From Arctopsyche grandis (taxonomy: Eukaryota; Arthropoda; Insecta; Trichoptera; Hydropsychidae): a DNA stretch of 64,000 nt. Below the pieces are notes generated by a model, which saw only the letters and a program-made list of their open reading frames with translations, did not search any database and was not told the origin of the DNA. The translations under genes and the position numbers were made by a program. The stretch covers positions 9,652,001-9,716,000 of the forward strand of contig NC_135365.1 in assembly GCF_051622035.1 (NCBI RefSeq). The letters are read 5' to 3'. This document shows, piece by piece, positions 35,728-47,782 of this stretch; position 1 is the stretch's first letter; every line of letters starts with the position of its first letter.

Positions 35728-37055
35728 TCATAAGTAGTTCATGCTAAAATTATCTTATTTTACTGTTAATATATCTATACAGAATAATAGGTTTTATATC
35801 TATACAGAATAATAGATAATTTAGTTAGACTTATAATCTAACTAAAACTCGATGTTTTCGACGTGCACTTTTAGAGAAGGTTTCATTCGTTGAATTTTGA
35901 ACCAAGATTAATCATTTAAGTATCAAAGCTTCAGAGTATTTTATTTTTTCGAATGTGAAATAAATTTTGTTCCACGTGCAAAGGTTTTCGATCGCCGCAT
36001 TAAATATTTTAAGCCGATCTTCTAACCACAGTTTAGCTTCCAGATGAAAACTTCGCTATGGCCAATAAAAGAGCGCAGTGCGTATTTGTTATTTTTAGTT
36101 TTTTCCCTTCGAAAGCCCTATTCGTGATGCTGACGACAAAGGGTTGGATCAGAACAGGTGCTTTGCTACTGTTGCAACTGTTGTAAATTAAATTTTACAA
36201 TTTCGTCCCATCAGAACAGGACTCCTGGACGAGAAACTGACTAAGCATCGAACCACCTGTTCTTAAGAATATACAGATTAATTAACAGCGGGGATAATAG
36301 ACTAGCTTACATTATAAAAAATGGATAGTTTCAATAACGAAATCAATTAACTAATAATTTTACACAAGAAATCATTATGTACATATGTGTTGTATCCCTT
36401 CATATTTGAATTGAAAGAAATTTTCTATTTATATTGCATATTGGACATTGAAGTGTAGGAGAATGCAACCCTTTCGAGTCTTGCGAGTTTTTTTTAGACT
36501 TTTTGAGTCGACTTTTGGTAGCCGTCGATGCAAACCGAATTTTTTTCACGTCAGACGACCCTTTTGGTTGCTCGCACAAAAAAGGGTCGTCTTCTTCGGT
36601 CGTGGAATTCATTTTTTGGTACAATTCTCGCGGGGGTGAACCTACAGAGCCGGTGTTGTCCAATAAAAAGCGCTTTCGTTACATTCGAGGACATTCCTGT
36701 CGCTTTTATTGTACACCAAGGTGACCAGTTTTGTGTATACCTACAGTCGATGCTTCTGAATATTCAAAAATACGTTTTTGATCAAAGAAAATTATTTTGC
36801 GTAAATTTCTACATTATCTGGAGTACACTTATGTAGATCTACATAATAATTTCTACAGGTAATGATTTATTACTTTATTTTTTTATATACCTACATACAT
36901 ATATCTAAAATTATATCAAAATAATCGATAGAAGTATTGTTTCATCCTCAATATTGTAGCCGTTATTCTTTTTGTTTATGTACGTTTTGTATGCTTCTTA
37001 TCAATTCTCGCAGTCCTCCTTTAAATTTGCTCCTTTATATTCCCTCTAAATTTCA
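35728..37055. other. Intergenic DNA with one ORF candidate
   Basis: Apart from the ORF at 36,400-36,663 there is nothing recognisable. Three AACAGG-type words, two direct (ATCAGAACAGG) and one inverted (CACCTGTTCTTAAG), lie at 36,148-36,275. Confidence 0.35.
36400..36663 (-). CDS. Weak candidate exon or gene remnant, unrecognised
   Basis: The ORF includes an internal Met (MNSTTEEDDPFLCEQPKGSS), a basic stretch (KSRLKKSKKNSQ) and HSPTLQCPICN close to the stop. CPICN looks like the first half of a zinc finger. Composition is more protein-like than neighbouring ORFs. No clean GT donor follows the CPICN codons, so the reading stops soon after. It could be a decayed exon, a transposon-derived ORF or chance. 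Function unknown. Confidence 0.2.
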   Translation of the reverse strand: MDNTGSVGSPPRELYQKMNSTTEEDDPFLCEQPKGSSDVKKIRFASTATKSRLKKSKKNSQDSKGLHSPTLQCPICNINRKFLSIQI

Positions 37056-37265
37056 AGTTTCTAAGCATCTCGAAATTTGACGATTTATATACATACATAT
37101 ATTAAAAAAAATGCTCCGAAAATGTAAGTTTATCAAAAATTTGTCAAAATGTATCCATAGATGTCTATGATGCTTTGTTAAAATTATTCTAAAAATTATA
37201 TATCGATGTTTGTAATCGGCCAAAAAGGCGCATTGGGATTTACCTGTTAGGCCTTCCTGGTGTAT
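37056..37265 (+). repeat. SINE (family A), 3' half only
   Basis: Lacks the tRNA head. Has ATAGATGTCTATGATGCTTT, then the hairpin region AAAAAGGCGCATTGGGATTT and GTTAGGCCTTCCTGG, then a GTATGTA tail. A 5'-truncated copy of this kind is expected from incomplete reverse transcription. Confidence 0.7.
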
Positions 37266-37327
37266 AAATGTATGTAAAAATATAAATAAAAATTTGGTCA
37301 CTTTTAGCGTTTTTTCCTATTATTTTC

Positions 37328-37783
37328 TACAGTCCAAGTATTCACTCCAGTATGTTCATGAACATACTAGTTTGTTCATACGCGATCTATTTTGGTCTTA
37401 GTTTAAATGCTAAAACTCAAAAGCTATCTTCAAATATACACACCAGGAGTCGGATGAAACTTTTGAGCTGTCAGAACCTTTGATATATCCAAATGTCAAG
37501 TATTAAAAATAGAAATCTTATGGAAATTGCATTACAATGTTGCTATAATCCCCGTTTCCGTTAATAATAAAAATTGCTACGGGAAAGCATGCATGAGGTA
37601 CATAAAGGATGGGACAAACTATTAAGAGTATTTAAACTTGTACCTTAGTGGTAATACTTTATTAATGAACGAACTAGTTCGTTCGTCAATTTGTTCTTTC
37701 ACTACACTAAAACTGGCCAGATATGTTCGTGTTTGAACAAACTAGTATGTTCATGAACGAACGAAATGTACACTTGAATTGTA
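37328..37783. mobile_element. TA-flanked DNA transposon, family H, copy 1
   Basis: TA at 37,328-37,329 and 37,782-37,783 bounds a 452-bp element. Ends are CAGTCCAAGT and, inverted, CAATTCAAGTGTACA. Internal to these is a longer inverted repeat, GTTCATGAACATACTAGTTT / AAACTAGTATGTTCATGAAC. No transposase. Compatible with Tc1/mariner-type MITEs; a second copy is at 43.9 kb. Confidence 0.8.
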
Positions 37784-39578
37784 ACACATGCACTTACATT
37801 AAAACAATGAATACTAAAAAGAAATATAATGTGTAAAAATAATGAGCAATGCATCATTTCATTTAATATGATAAAAAGATTGCAGTTTGCTTCAAATTTA
37901 AAGAGGCTTAGAGAGTTTTGTGAAGAAGAACGATTGATCCAAGTATCACCTGCGTAAATCAGAAATCAATGTCCACAATTTTCTAGATTAAAAGGTAGAT
38001 TTATAATCATTTACAATATAAAATTTACGACTGTCATCAAGTTGAACGCAAAAGATGCATCCAAATCGTGCAATTCTTGACAATAGTTGCAAGTCTAATT
38101 CACTTAATTAGACACATATGTAGGTAGGTATAGAATCCGGATTCGGCGATTGTGTCCTAATAAAAATAATAAAAAAATTTACAACATCCGTGACTCCCGA
38201 GGGGCGGAGGTTCTCAATTTTTTGGTTTAATGATTGACTTTAGCCGGTTGGTTAATATATTATATTTAACCCTTATGCCGTGCGGTCGTAACCGTAAATA
38301 ACGAGGCGAAATTTCAGCAATAACGGTACCTTCGGCTCGTTTGCCAACAGGTGTTGCCTTGACAGCGGGTAGATTTGTGATAACGAGGAGAGAAAGAGCA
38401 TTTCTAAGGTCCCAAAAAATCGGTTCCCACAATCCCCAATTAGCCGTCCGCCGTGGGAGCAAACGGGATAATGCGAAATGATGGCCGCCCCTCTCTACCC
38501 CTATCTTATATTTTTTGGCCATTAACAACCAATGCAATATAAAACTAAATTGAACAATCAATCAATTCTTCAGACGCATACAGACTCATAATGAAGCTTT
38601 TGGAAATACACAAACAATGCCTTGGAATCGGTAGAAAAATATTTGACTCTATACGTCCACATACATACTTATGTACATTAGTGTGTTATAAAAAAACCAT
38701 ATTTAATTATAATAGATCGGAATTTCCTATTTTCATGTAAAGTATTTTTGGAGTCCACTGAGTACAAATTCCATACTGAAATATGAATTGCTAATATTTT
38801 ATAGGGGATAATTTAAATGCGCATTTTATAGAGCAAATGCACATTTATCGTAAACATTTCATAAAATTGTGTGAATTAAATATCATTAAAAAATATAAAT
38901 GAACAATTTAAAAATATATTCTAATATATGTATGACAGAAAAAACAGCAATAGAAAAAAAATATGATTAGATTATAAAACAAAAGAAAAAAATGTTTTTT
39001 TAATATAATATTTGTGCACTTAAAAAAGAAATAAGACTAAAGTTCTTAAATGAATAAAAAAAATGTTGATTTTAATATCAAATGCGGGCATTTGATAATT
39101 TTTTTTTACAACTGAAACATCTAAAGCAACCTAAAACGAATGAAATGCACATTAACAGATTAGGAATATGATATATGCGCATCTCGCATACATATATTGA
39201 ATTTCGCTAGCGTTATAATAACCAATCACAATGTTTTTCATTTACAATTTCATGTGTTTAAACTGCGCCCTTTTTAATTGTTAAATGAAATTAAATGAAA
39301 TTATTTCGTACTTCAAATAAGATATTGCTCAACGGAACATTTTTATTTAATAGAAATATGTATATGTATTTGATGTAATTTTATTCCAATGCGCAAATGA
39401 TTCGTTTTAAGGAACAAAGTTATTTTTATTATTATTTCATAGTTAGTTACGTACCTATTTTAATTGAGTTTATTAAGTATTTTTTCTATATATGCAGTTT
39501 TCAACTAAAAAATTATCCATATTGCTTATTCATTTCACCATTCTTTTTATTATACAATATATGTATGTATTTTATATA
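37784..39578. other. Intergenic DNA
   Basis: 38,200-38,500 is GC-richer, with one minus-strand ORF of 115 codons that I cannot assign. TTTAACCCTTATGCCGTGCG at about 38,265 resembles a piggyBac end, but no partner was found. The rest is very AT-rich. Confidence 0.35.
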
Positions 39579-39696
39579 GTCATAAGTAGAGGTAGGATAG
39601 TCACAGTGCTATCCATTGTTCGGCAAACCTTTAACAATGCATTTACAACCTTTGAACAATACACGGCCCCCTCAGGCTCCGGTGACTTGTCATAAG
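39579..39696. mobile_element. hAT-like MITE, family C, 102 bp, 8-bp duplication
   Basis: GTCATAAG at 39,579-39,586 and 39,689-39,696 flanks a 102-bp element, TAGAGGTAGGATAGTCACAG to CCTCAGGCTCCGGTGACTT. By eye it is identical to the copy at 42,468-42,569 except for the last base. Recent movement is likely. Confidence 0.85.
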
Positions 39697-39835
39697 TGGC
39701 CTTGTCACCGGACCCAGAAGGTGCCGCGTATTGTTCAAAGGTTGTAAATGCATTGTTAAAGGTTTGCCGAACCTTTTTTACAAAGGATTTACAACAATGG
39801 AACAATGGATAGCACTGTGACTATCCTACCTCATA
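39697..39835. mobile_element. Inverted family C copy abutting the previous one
   Basis: Reads as the reverse complement of a longer family C member, from TTGTCACCGGACCC through TTGTAAATGCATTGTTAAAG to GCACTGTGACTATCCTACCT. It includes GGTTTGCCGAACCTTTTTTA, absent from the 102-bp form. With the preceding copy it makes a palindrome of about 240 bp. Confidence 0.7.
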
Positions 39836-41436
39836 ACTATATAAACTCGAACTTTATTGCTATCAAATATAAAGTTTTATATTATAATTGATAAATGTTT
39901 CCAAATAATCGTCCACTTTATCTTAAAAGCGAAAAATTTGTTTTTAAAGCGGATTTGACTCATTTAACTAAAAGTTTTCATAATTTTCCAAATTTAATAT
40001 GTAAGTGCAATCTATGATTCTGTAGGATTTGGCTCATAAGCTGGCTGCGTGTAGACTGGATTTAATCCAGATTTTATAAATACTCATGTACATACAAGTA
40101 AGTCATGCAAACACGTACGTACCTCAGCGTATAGAATCAGAATAATCATCTAAATCAATTACCATCAATACCATAACTATCGTTTCAATTAAACTTTGTA
40201 TACGGCTATAAATATAATCCGTAATTTCGCACAACTGACCAACATCATAATCAAACTGTCAAAAACACATTTCGGCCCAAATTAAATGCAAAAAAATAGA
40301 CTTTAGAAGAAAAAAATGCTAATTTTCATTAAAATTCATAACAGTAATACTAAGAATTGCCACATAGCATTATCGAAAAAAAAAACTAACGGGTGGGGTA
40401 AAAAAGACAGATGATTCATGCGATTAATGCATCGTACGGAAGATACCTATGAATGTATGTATGTATGTATGCATATGCCTCATGCAAAGCCCCTATACAT
40501 ATGCATATACGCACTTCTTCCACGAAATGTTCATTAAAATAATGCGAAGTACACACATTTCATCAGTTTGTGTATATTTTATGGGTGTAGTTTGTGTGTG
40601 TGTGTGTGTGTTTGATGGCGAATTATACCAGAGCGCAGGGGCGAGAGTGAAATTTAGGGGAAGAATGATCGATATCTGGAGCTGATAAGGTAAAAACCTG
40701 GGGCAGGCAAATATTATACTGCAGGTGAGTTTTTCGTTACAGCAGGGCTCGACTCCCTTTTACGAAGGTACTAACACCCAAACTGCACAAACCCTACTAT
40801 GGTAAACTAATGACTAAGCGATTCCATTTATACATAGTTATCGTAAACAACGTACCTGTTAATACTTGTGGAAGTATGCGTGGCGAGGAAAATAGGGAAA
40901 ATGATACAAGTCGACTGATGCATTTTCATTGTAAGAAACCTTCAGATTATGAAAAGCAGAATTTTTAATTCGGTTCAGATGTATGTCAGGTTGTAATCAT
41001 GACAAGTTAAAAACCACTATTTTAAGTTTGTAAAGTAGGTATAGATATGTGGGTATTGTTTTTTTACTTTATTTTAAATAGTTTTGCAAAGGCTAGCACG
41101 CTTGATCTATGCTATGGCAATCCAGGCCAAAACTCACCCCCCAAAAGCGTTTTCGATGATATTTTATCTTTCTATTGATATAATAATAATAATAATAATA
41201 GTATTTCATTCCAGACGATAGGGAGACTAGTTCAATCCCAATCGTCCATATAAATAATATATAGATAATACAAATGAATGATAAAATAAATAAATATAAT
41301 ATAATGATAATAATATATGTAGGTACATATAATAATAATAATCATTAATAATACATAAATAATAATAATAAATAATAATAAGAAAGTCAATTTATGGCAG
41401 TCGGTGAAGTAGCTCCATCCACCGAACATATTTGAT
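39836..41436. other. Intergenic DNA with microsatellites
   Basis: GTATGTAT repeat near 40,450-40,470, a GT run at about 40,590-40,612, and AAT-rich low complexity at about 41,180-41,385. No gene supported. Confidence 0.45.
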
Positions 41437-41800
41437 TTTGATTTTTAAATGCTTTTTATTATTACGAAATTATGTTCACAATACATCTTATACCTATTTT
41501 AATAGCTACTGATCTACTGATCATTTTCTATTTTACAATTTAATTTAATTTGGTTAGTAATCATAGTATTATATTATTCTAATGTTAATCTACAGCATAA
41601 TAGGAAAAAGAGATCAAAAACCTATTTACAATCCTTATAAATGTTCATAATACATCTAATACATAATATTAATTAAAGACTCTCTAAAGTCGATGACCGT
41701 AAGCAGATTGTGTTTAGGTAATCTGTGTGTTATACCTGAAGGGTATAGACATTTTGTTGTAATCACCGAGACTCTTCACAAGTGTGTTAGTATGGTTATC
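41437..41800 (-). repeat. Family B repeat, longest copy
   Basis: Minus orientation from AAATGCTTTTTATTATTACG through GACTCTCTAAAGTCGATGAC to CACCGAGACTCTTCACAAGT. It contains the middle section deleted from the 18.5-kb plus copy. The reversed 3' end has AATAAAAAGCATTT. Likely the 3' region of a retroelement whose coding part is not in view. Confidence 0.65.
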
Positions 41801-41984
41801 CTCCGACATATAGAGAAGAGCAAAAGTGAGAAGACCCGGCAGCAAGCAAACAATTTGACGATACAAATACACGACGACGTAGGGAGGCCGCTCTCATCCT
41901 GAGAATGGCCTCAAAGTGAAATACGTGCCCTTCTACAAACAACTGCAACCCCTCGGTAGCCCAAAAAGAGCCCGGTGACAGTCG

Positions 41985-42065
41985 TATTGTACCTTTATTG
42001 TAAGTTTGACAGTGACATGGATTTGACAATGATATTTGAAGAAATGTAGGAAAAACTTGCCGCCG
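41985..42065 (+). repeat. Family F fragment
   Basis: TTTGACAGTGACATGGATTT and ATATTTGAAGAAATGTAGGA, then AAAACTTGCCG, match the centre of family F. Truncated on both sides. Confidence 0.45.
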
Positions 42066-42099
42066 ATGCCACCATAAAATATCAACAGAATTTTCCATT

Positions 42100-42955
42100 A
42101 ACATACAGAGCAAGAGAGCAAAAATATTTTTGACTATAGTGAACTATTTTTGTGCAAAAAGAAACCATCCACGTCGATCACTATTAAGAACCATTTTTTA
42201 ACTGTCCTACAAAGAAAGAGAACAAAAAAAAAGATTGACAATAGTAATTTTACATTAGTGAACCATTTTTTGTGGACAAAAGAAACTTGTCCACCGATCT
42301 TTGATCATAACCAGAGATCGACGGCTTAGATTCTTTTCAGCACAAAAAATGGTTCACTATTGTCAACCTTTTTTTCGCTCTCTTGCTTTGTAAGACAATA
42401 GTAACAGACAATAGTGAACCATTTTTTGTGTTGAAAAAAATCCTGACCCCTGATCTCTGGTTATGACTAGAGGTAGGATAGTCACAGTGCTATCCATTGT
42501 TCGGCAAACCTTTAACAATGCATTTACAACCTTTGAACAATACACGGCCCCCTCAGGCTCCGGTGACTAGTTATGACCAGTAGTGAGCGGAACGGAAGCG
42601 TGCTGTTCATTGTTAATTGTTGGCCATGCTTCGTTAAAAGTTCACCGAACCTTTTTTTTTGCACTCTAGCTTTGTAAAAAGACCCAAAATGCCCGATTCC
42701 TGGAAAAAGCACGCTCCCTATCCGCCCTTTAATGATCAGAGTTTGGTAGATAAGCTTCTTCTGCCCACAAAAAATGGTTCACTATTGTAAAATTACTATT
42801 GTCAACTTTTTTTTTGCTCTCTTGCTTTATAGAACAATAGTACATAATTGAATATGAATAGTACATAATTCAATATGAACAATAGTACATATTGAACCAT
42901 TTTTTGTGGGCAAAAGAAGCTTGTTCGTCGATCTCTGGATATGGATCTAGCATTC
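42100..42955. mobile_element. Cluster of palindromic repeats, family D
   Basis: Several copies of ATAGTGAACCATTTTTTGTG and its reverse complement CACAAAAAATGGTTCACTAT occur at about 42,140-42,280, 42,340-42,440 and 42,763-42,935. Each pair forms an inverted repeat around a TTTTTTGCTCTCTTGCTTT-like centre. One unit (about 42,311-42,459) has ends CAGAGATC / GATCTCTG, resembling hAT termini. A family C MITE is inserted into the cluster. No ORF. Confidence 0.6.
42460..42577. mobile_element. hAT-like MITE, family C, 102 bp, 8-bp duplication
   Basis: GTTATGAC at 42,460-42,467 and 42,570-42,577 flanks a 102-bp copy matching the one at 39,587-39,688. The duplicated octamer is not a palindrome here, so it is a true direct target duplication and not part of the inverted repeat. 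Confidence 0.88.
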
Positions 42956-43876
42956 AAGTTGAGATTTGTTTGTTATGCTTTCACCGACTGATTTGACAAA
43001 AGTATACTTCTACTAGTGAAAGTATAATTTCAATAGGGAATACAGATTAACTTGACATTAAAAAAGATATCACTACAATTAATACTAACAAGAAAGTCAA
43101 CGTGGAAAATACACAATGACCACTGGATCCAGTAGCTATTATGAATGAAGAATAGACCAAAGACGCGCACTTTGAACATAATTTATGAACAATAAAAAGC
43201 ATTTATTAAAAATTTCTGATGCAAAACGAATGCGTATCGTTGAAACTCATTTCAATAATAAAACCTAAACATTTTCAGCGAGAGCGAACATGGCATACGT
43301 AAATCCGTCAATATCACATCCGCCCTCCAAATCGAAATTGAAGCACATAAATTACACCACTCTTCAAATCATCGCTTTTTAATAGCGAGAAGGAATCACA
43401 CACATCCTGACGAACACATCCACACATATGTTTAAAAAAATCCATTGAAACATCAGAATATATACACATAATGGTAAATGCATTCGGCGTTGCGTCGTCA
43501 GGTACGCTTCGCGTGCGTATGCAAACCAACCTATTCGTATTTACGCATGTGGGCGAGACCCGGGAAAGTGTGTGCATGTGCATACAGAACTGCATATACA
43601 TATATAATATATACATGCACATATACAAGTTGCATATGCTGTGTGCTTGTGTGTGCATAGTTATTATCGCGTGGATAAAGGGAGGGTTGAGGAATGGAGT
43701 TTTGGAAGGCGATTTTAACCGTGAACTTGCCGGGGAAAATGCATCGCTCTGTTGATACTTTCACGTGCTAAAAATACCCATCCAGATTGTGTTTATGTAG
43801 TATTTTCATTTCATAAAGGCATATTTTAAAAATTATTTTAGACGTATAGGATACAAACACGTGCTCGTTTATGTTA
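42956..43876. other. Intergenic DNA
   Basis: Holds a short family B 3' tail at about 43,175-43,225 (AACAATAAAAAGCATTTATT). Overlapping ORFs at 43,310-43,760 on both strands have no family signature. Confidence 0.35.
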
Positions 43877-44640
43877 CAGTACAAGTTCATCGCTTCGGTT
43901 CCTTCACGAGCTTACTAGTCTGTTCATACATTAACTATTGGTTTTAGTTGAAGTGCTAACAGTGAAAAGCTATCTTCAAATAAAATCGCCACGTGTCGCA
44001 TCAAACTTTTAGCAGTCAAAACCTTTGAGATGTCAAATTGTATTTAAAAGGCAAATCCTATGGAATTGCATTACAATTCCCATTTCCGCTAATATTAAAA
44101 ATATTACAACCCCGAGTAAAAATATACATACGATTGACAATACTTAAGTTTATTTTATTTCATGGAATATGAACTGTTGCCTTTACAGATTGCTCCAAAG
44201 CGACGAGTGCACTCATACAGATACAATCAATATAGATAAGCTTTTTATACAATGCAAATTCATACAAACATCCACAGTGACATCTATGGAGAATTTTTTG
44301 TAGCATTTTATAATCAAATTGGTGAATCTGAAGACGCTGAATAATTCGAGATTAGCAAGAAAGGCAATGCCAATAAAATCAGAAAAATTGGCAAACTCTG
44401 ATAAGAAACTATCGACCTGGAGTCACTATCCTAGGTCTGGCCAGCAGCGAGATTCTAGTGGGGCTTGAACCCGTGATCACTCTGCTCAAAAGCATAATAT
44501 ACTAACCTTATTTTGATAGGTTGATGCCTTATGCCTAATAGTTTGTGCATTAACAATCTACATAGTTCATTTGTCAGATTGATTCGTGTATGAACAAACT
44601 AATATGTTCATGAAATAATTAATTGTACACTTGGACTGTA
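43875..44640. mobile_element. TA-flanked DNA transposon, family H, copy 2, with nested SINE
   Basis: TA at 43,875-43,876 and 44,639-44,640. Left end CAGTACAAGT, right end (inverted) CAGTCCAAGTGTACA. The left arm matches copy 1 through AAAAGCTATCTTCAAATA and TTGCATTACAA. The right arm matches at AACAAACTAATATGTTCATG. The middle is replaced by a SINE, which accounts for the greater length. Confidence 0.8.
44230..44525 (-). repeat. tRNA-derived SINE (family A) nested in family H
   Basis: Minus strand: B-box-like GGTTCAAGCCCC, then GGCCAGACCTAGGATAGTGA and the CGATAGTTTCTTATCAGAG block, ending in the TAGATGTCACTGTGG region. The 3' hairpin is absent. The insertion post-dates the family H copy. 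Confidence 0.7.
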
Positions 44641-47324
44641 ATTATAATAAATAGGTTAATTGCATAAGTTCATATCCGATTTTGATTATTGGAAGTATAT
44701 ATTTGGCGATGGTAAACGGGCACGAACTTATGCAATTATCTAATATGTTGAATACGTTGTGATGTCTTTTACGTCTTTATACGTCTTTATATGAATACGT
44801 CTTTTTGATATGAAACTACTGCGATTGATAGTTATATTTTTAAGATAAGCCTGCGATCTGATGAAAGGGTGCTTATTATCTATTTTACCCATTATTTTTC
44901 TTATTTTAATGTTAGTGTTTATGGTATAATGGGGAAAAAAGTCTTTAAAATCAACGATCCAAAGTAAAAAGCTCAATATTTTAATTCTTATGAACATACA
45001 TACATAGATATCTAAGTATGTTTTTTCTGTCCAAAACTTATTTGGTCGGAGTAGGTTTTTCTTTCTTATTTTGTAGTAGGTTTTTAAGGTGGTCACGGAA
45101 ATTTTTACGACATGAAATGTTGGATGGGATTTATAGAGGATAGGATAGAAGACTTACATATGTAAGACAGCTAAAAAGTTTCACTTCTAGTGTATGTGGT
45201 TTCATATAAATACCTAGTTTTCTAAAGTGGACTGAATTGTGTGACCTTTTTATTCCTATTTTCTGTAAAATAGAGTCTTATTTTGTCTTAACTTAATCAA
45301 TGATTTCATAGAACTGAAGTGCACTAAAGTGACACTTCAGGACTTTTTTTCAAAATCTCAAGTTTACTATGTAGTTATTCCTACTATTTTCACAACTATA
45401 TTTATAACTGTCATAAACCTCAATTTCCATATGTGTCTATTCAAAGTTGATACTTTTGGGTAGGGGGGGATTGTTCAAATTAATTTTGTAAGACTAGAGT
45501 AATATATAAGCAATGGAAAAATAGTAAAAGCGAGCTGATGCAGTTGCAGTTTTAGGGTTAACGTAACGAGGTTGTTAGCCCGCGTCGGCCCAACAAACAG
45601 TTCCAAGGCCACCGATGCAATAGTTCGTCGTCAAGCGAATATTTAAATATGTTTTCGGAAACTGAATGCGTAAATTACGCTTTTTTATGCAGCAATACAA
45701 CAATGGAATTCATTATCAATAATAATTTTTGTTTGGAAAAATATTTTTTACCATTTCCCATACTTTATCGGCAATGAATGTCAAAAAGTATCTGTCGGAA
45801 TAAGCAATGAATAGAGGATCTCGAGGTCTATCGGCTGAATCCTTTTTCTGGCTATTTTTTATCCGAACTTACTTTGAATACCTTAAAACTGGCCGCGAGC
45901 ACCGAAGGATACCCTTGAATCTGATAAAAAACATAATCGCCCTCCTAATAGGGGAAGAAAGGACTTTTTCGTACAGTCGCGTTAAAAAATACCTACCCAA
46001 GATCCAATCGAGTCGACGGCTTCAACGTAGAAACCAATTGGATCGTGTGCAAAAGCGAAATTTTACTTTTGTTATAATGCTCGAGGTAAAATTCAATTTT
46101 AATCGGGGGGTTGGGATGTTTTTTAGTTGAAATTCGACCAATCTAGCAGATCGACTTTTGAGATAAACCGTATCGTCTTCTGAGGGGTGTGTTTGTAAAT
46201 AAAGTTCTGGAATCGGTGGTTTTTGTTGCGGGGCACAGGTGCTCCTGGGACACCCCTCGACGACAGGGAAATGTCTGACCAACTCACGTTTCTAGGAATT
46301 CGTTAAATAAACCGGGTTACTTGTGTGTGAATAGAAGAAAGGGACCATTTTTTCTGGCAGAATACACATTTCCAGACAGATCATTGTGCCTTCTGGATTC
46401 TGCAGGTAAAATAGTTTCAAATTTAAATTTGTGCAATAGGCGATCGGTCAATAGGGGTTTTTTGTAGGCACCCTTTCTATTGTGTGCAGGTATGACTATT
46501 CGTATGTAAATTTTCTACAAATTTAATTCAAAGTAACTATGTATGCTTACGAAAATTCAAAAGCAAAGATATTTTTCCTATTTCAGTCTAATCATTTAAT
46601 TTATCAAACTATTGTAAGGAACACTTCTAAGGTCTCAAACTCTCAATAAAACTGTTTCGTATGTACATATATGTTATCGTATAGTAATATTTTACCGCGT
46701 ACTGAAATTCGTTGAAATTCGTTATTAACTCGTTATGGCGAGTTGTTAGTTCAACTCAGTTTATCTAACAAATTTAAATTTATATTCACTTAATAATCAT
46801 TAAAGTCACTTTATGAAATTTGGATTTGAGTCTAAGCAAAATCTAATATTTTTATTTCCAATATATATAATTTCATGAAATAAATAAAGAGTTCAGAAAT
46901 CTATTACATTGACATCTTCAGATATTACTTAAAAACTATTTAAAAATAAGTAGTTAATAAAAGGTAGGTTAAGTAACTTTGGTGTGTATTTAATATTTTT
47001 CTTTTTATATATAGATGTCAGTGCTACATGTTTGTAAATTTTGATATATTATTTTCAATTATTTTATAATTGATGCAAATTAAATATTTACGACGCAAAA
47101 TAATTAAATGGATGTTATTAATTGAATATGATTTCTTTTATGCGATATACGAATCAATAAATAATAGGAAATCTGATAATAAGTATGTATGTACATATAT
47201 GAAAGTATTTTTTATATATAAAGCGATTTATTTATGTATAAAACAATCCGCTGTATTGTAAAAATACAAAAACAAAAGAACATGCTAATATTTTTTTTTA
47301 CATAGTTATATTTATTTATTTATT
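44641..47324. other. Intergenic DNA, unresolved GC-richer centre
   Basis: 45,540-46,480 is less AT-rich. It carries a 107-codon plus ORF (45,807-46,130) and an 86-codon minus ORF (46,022-46,282); neither has a domain I recognise. 44,641-45,540 and 46,500-47,324 are AT-rich and empty. Confidence 0.35.
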
Positions 47325-47782
47325 ATTAATTTCTACCAGGAAGGCCTAACAGGTAGCCCCCATGTACCTTCCTGGCCAGAAACATTGTACATTTGATACT
47401 ATGTAGTATAATACAAAGTAAATACATATCAATTAACATCCACAGAAACATCTATGATCAAATTTTCAGCATTTTTAAGCAATTCAGCGAAATTCAGTGA
47501 ATACATATCAATTAACGTCCACGGAGATATTTATGGTCAAATTTGTAAATTTGTAGCATTTTACACAACTTGGCGAAATTCGAGTTTTTGAGAGGAAATG
47601 GGCAAGGTTGCCAAGTTTTTGGGACCGTTTCAATGAAAATCAGATAAATTGACAAACTCTGATAGGAAACGATCGACCTGAAGCCACAAATCCAAGGTCT
47701 GGCCAGCAGAAACCACTGGGATTTGAAGCCGCGACCACTCTGCTCAAAGCATTATATGCTAAACACTACTCTATTTTGCTGG
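47325..47782 (-). repeat. tRNA-derived SINE (family A), near full length
   Basis: On the minus strand it starts near 47,782, with the head carrying a degraded B box (GGCTTCAAATCCC). The CTTCAGGTCGATCGTTTCCT block follows. It ends with both hairpin arms, read on plus as ACCAGGAAGGCC (about 47,334) and TACCTTCCTGGCC (about 47,368). A block with AATACATATCAATTAAC is duplicated internally (about 47,421 and 47,500). Confidence 0.78.

Noticed and set aside
38262..38290. piggyBac-like end after TTTAACCC
   Set aside because: No matching right end next to TTAA was found within the window.
45807..46282. 107-codon plus and 86-codon minus ORFs
   Set aside because: They overlap each other, and neither has a recognised motif or supporting splice sites; left as unresolved DNA.
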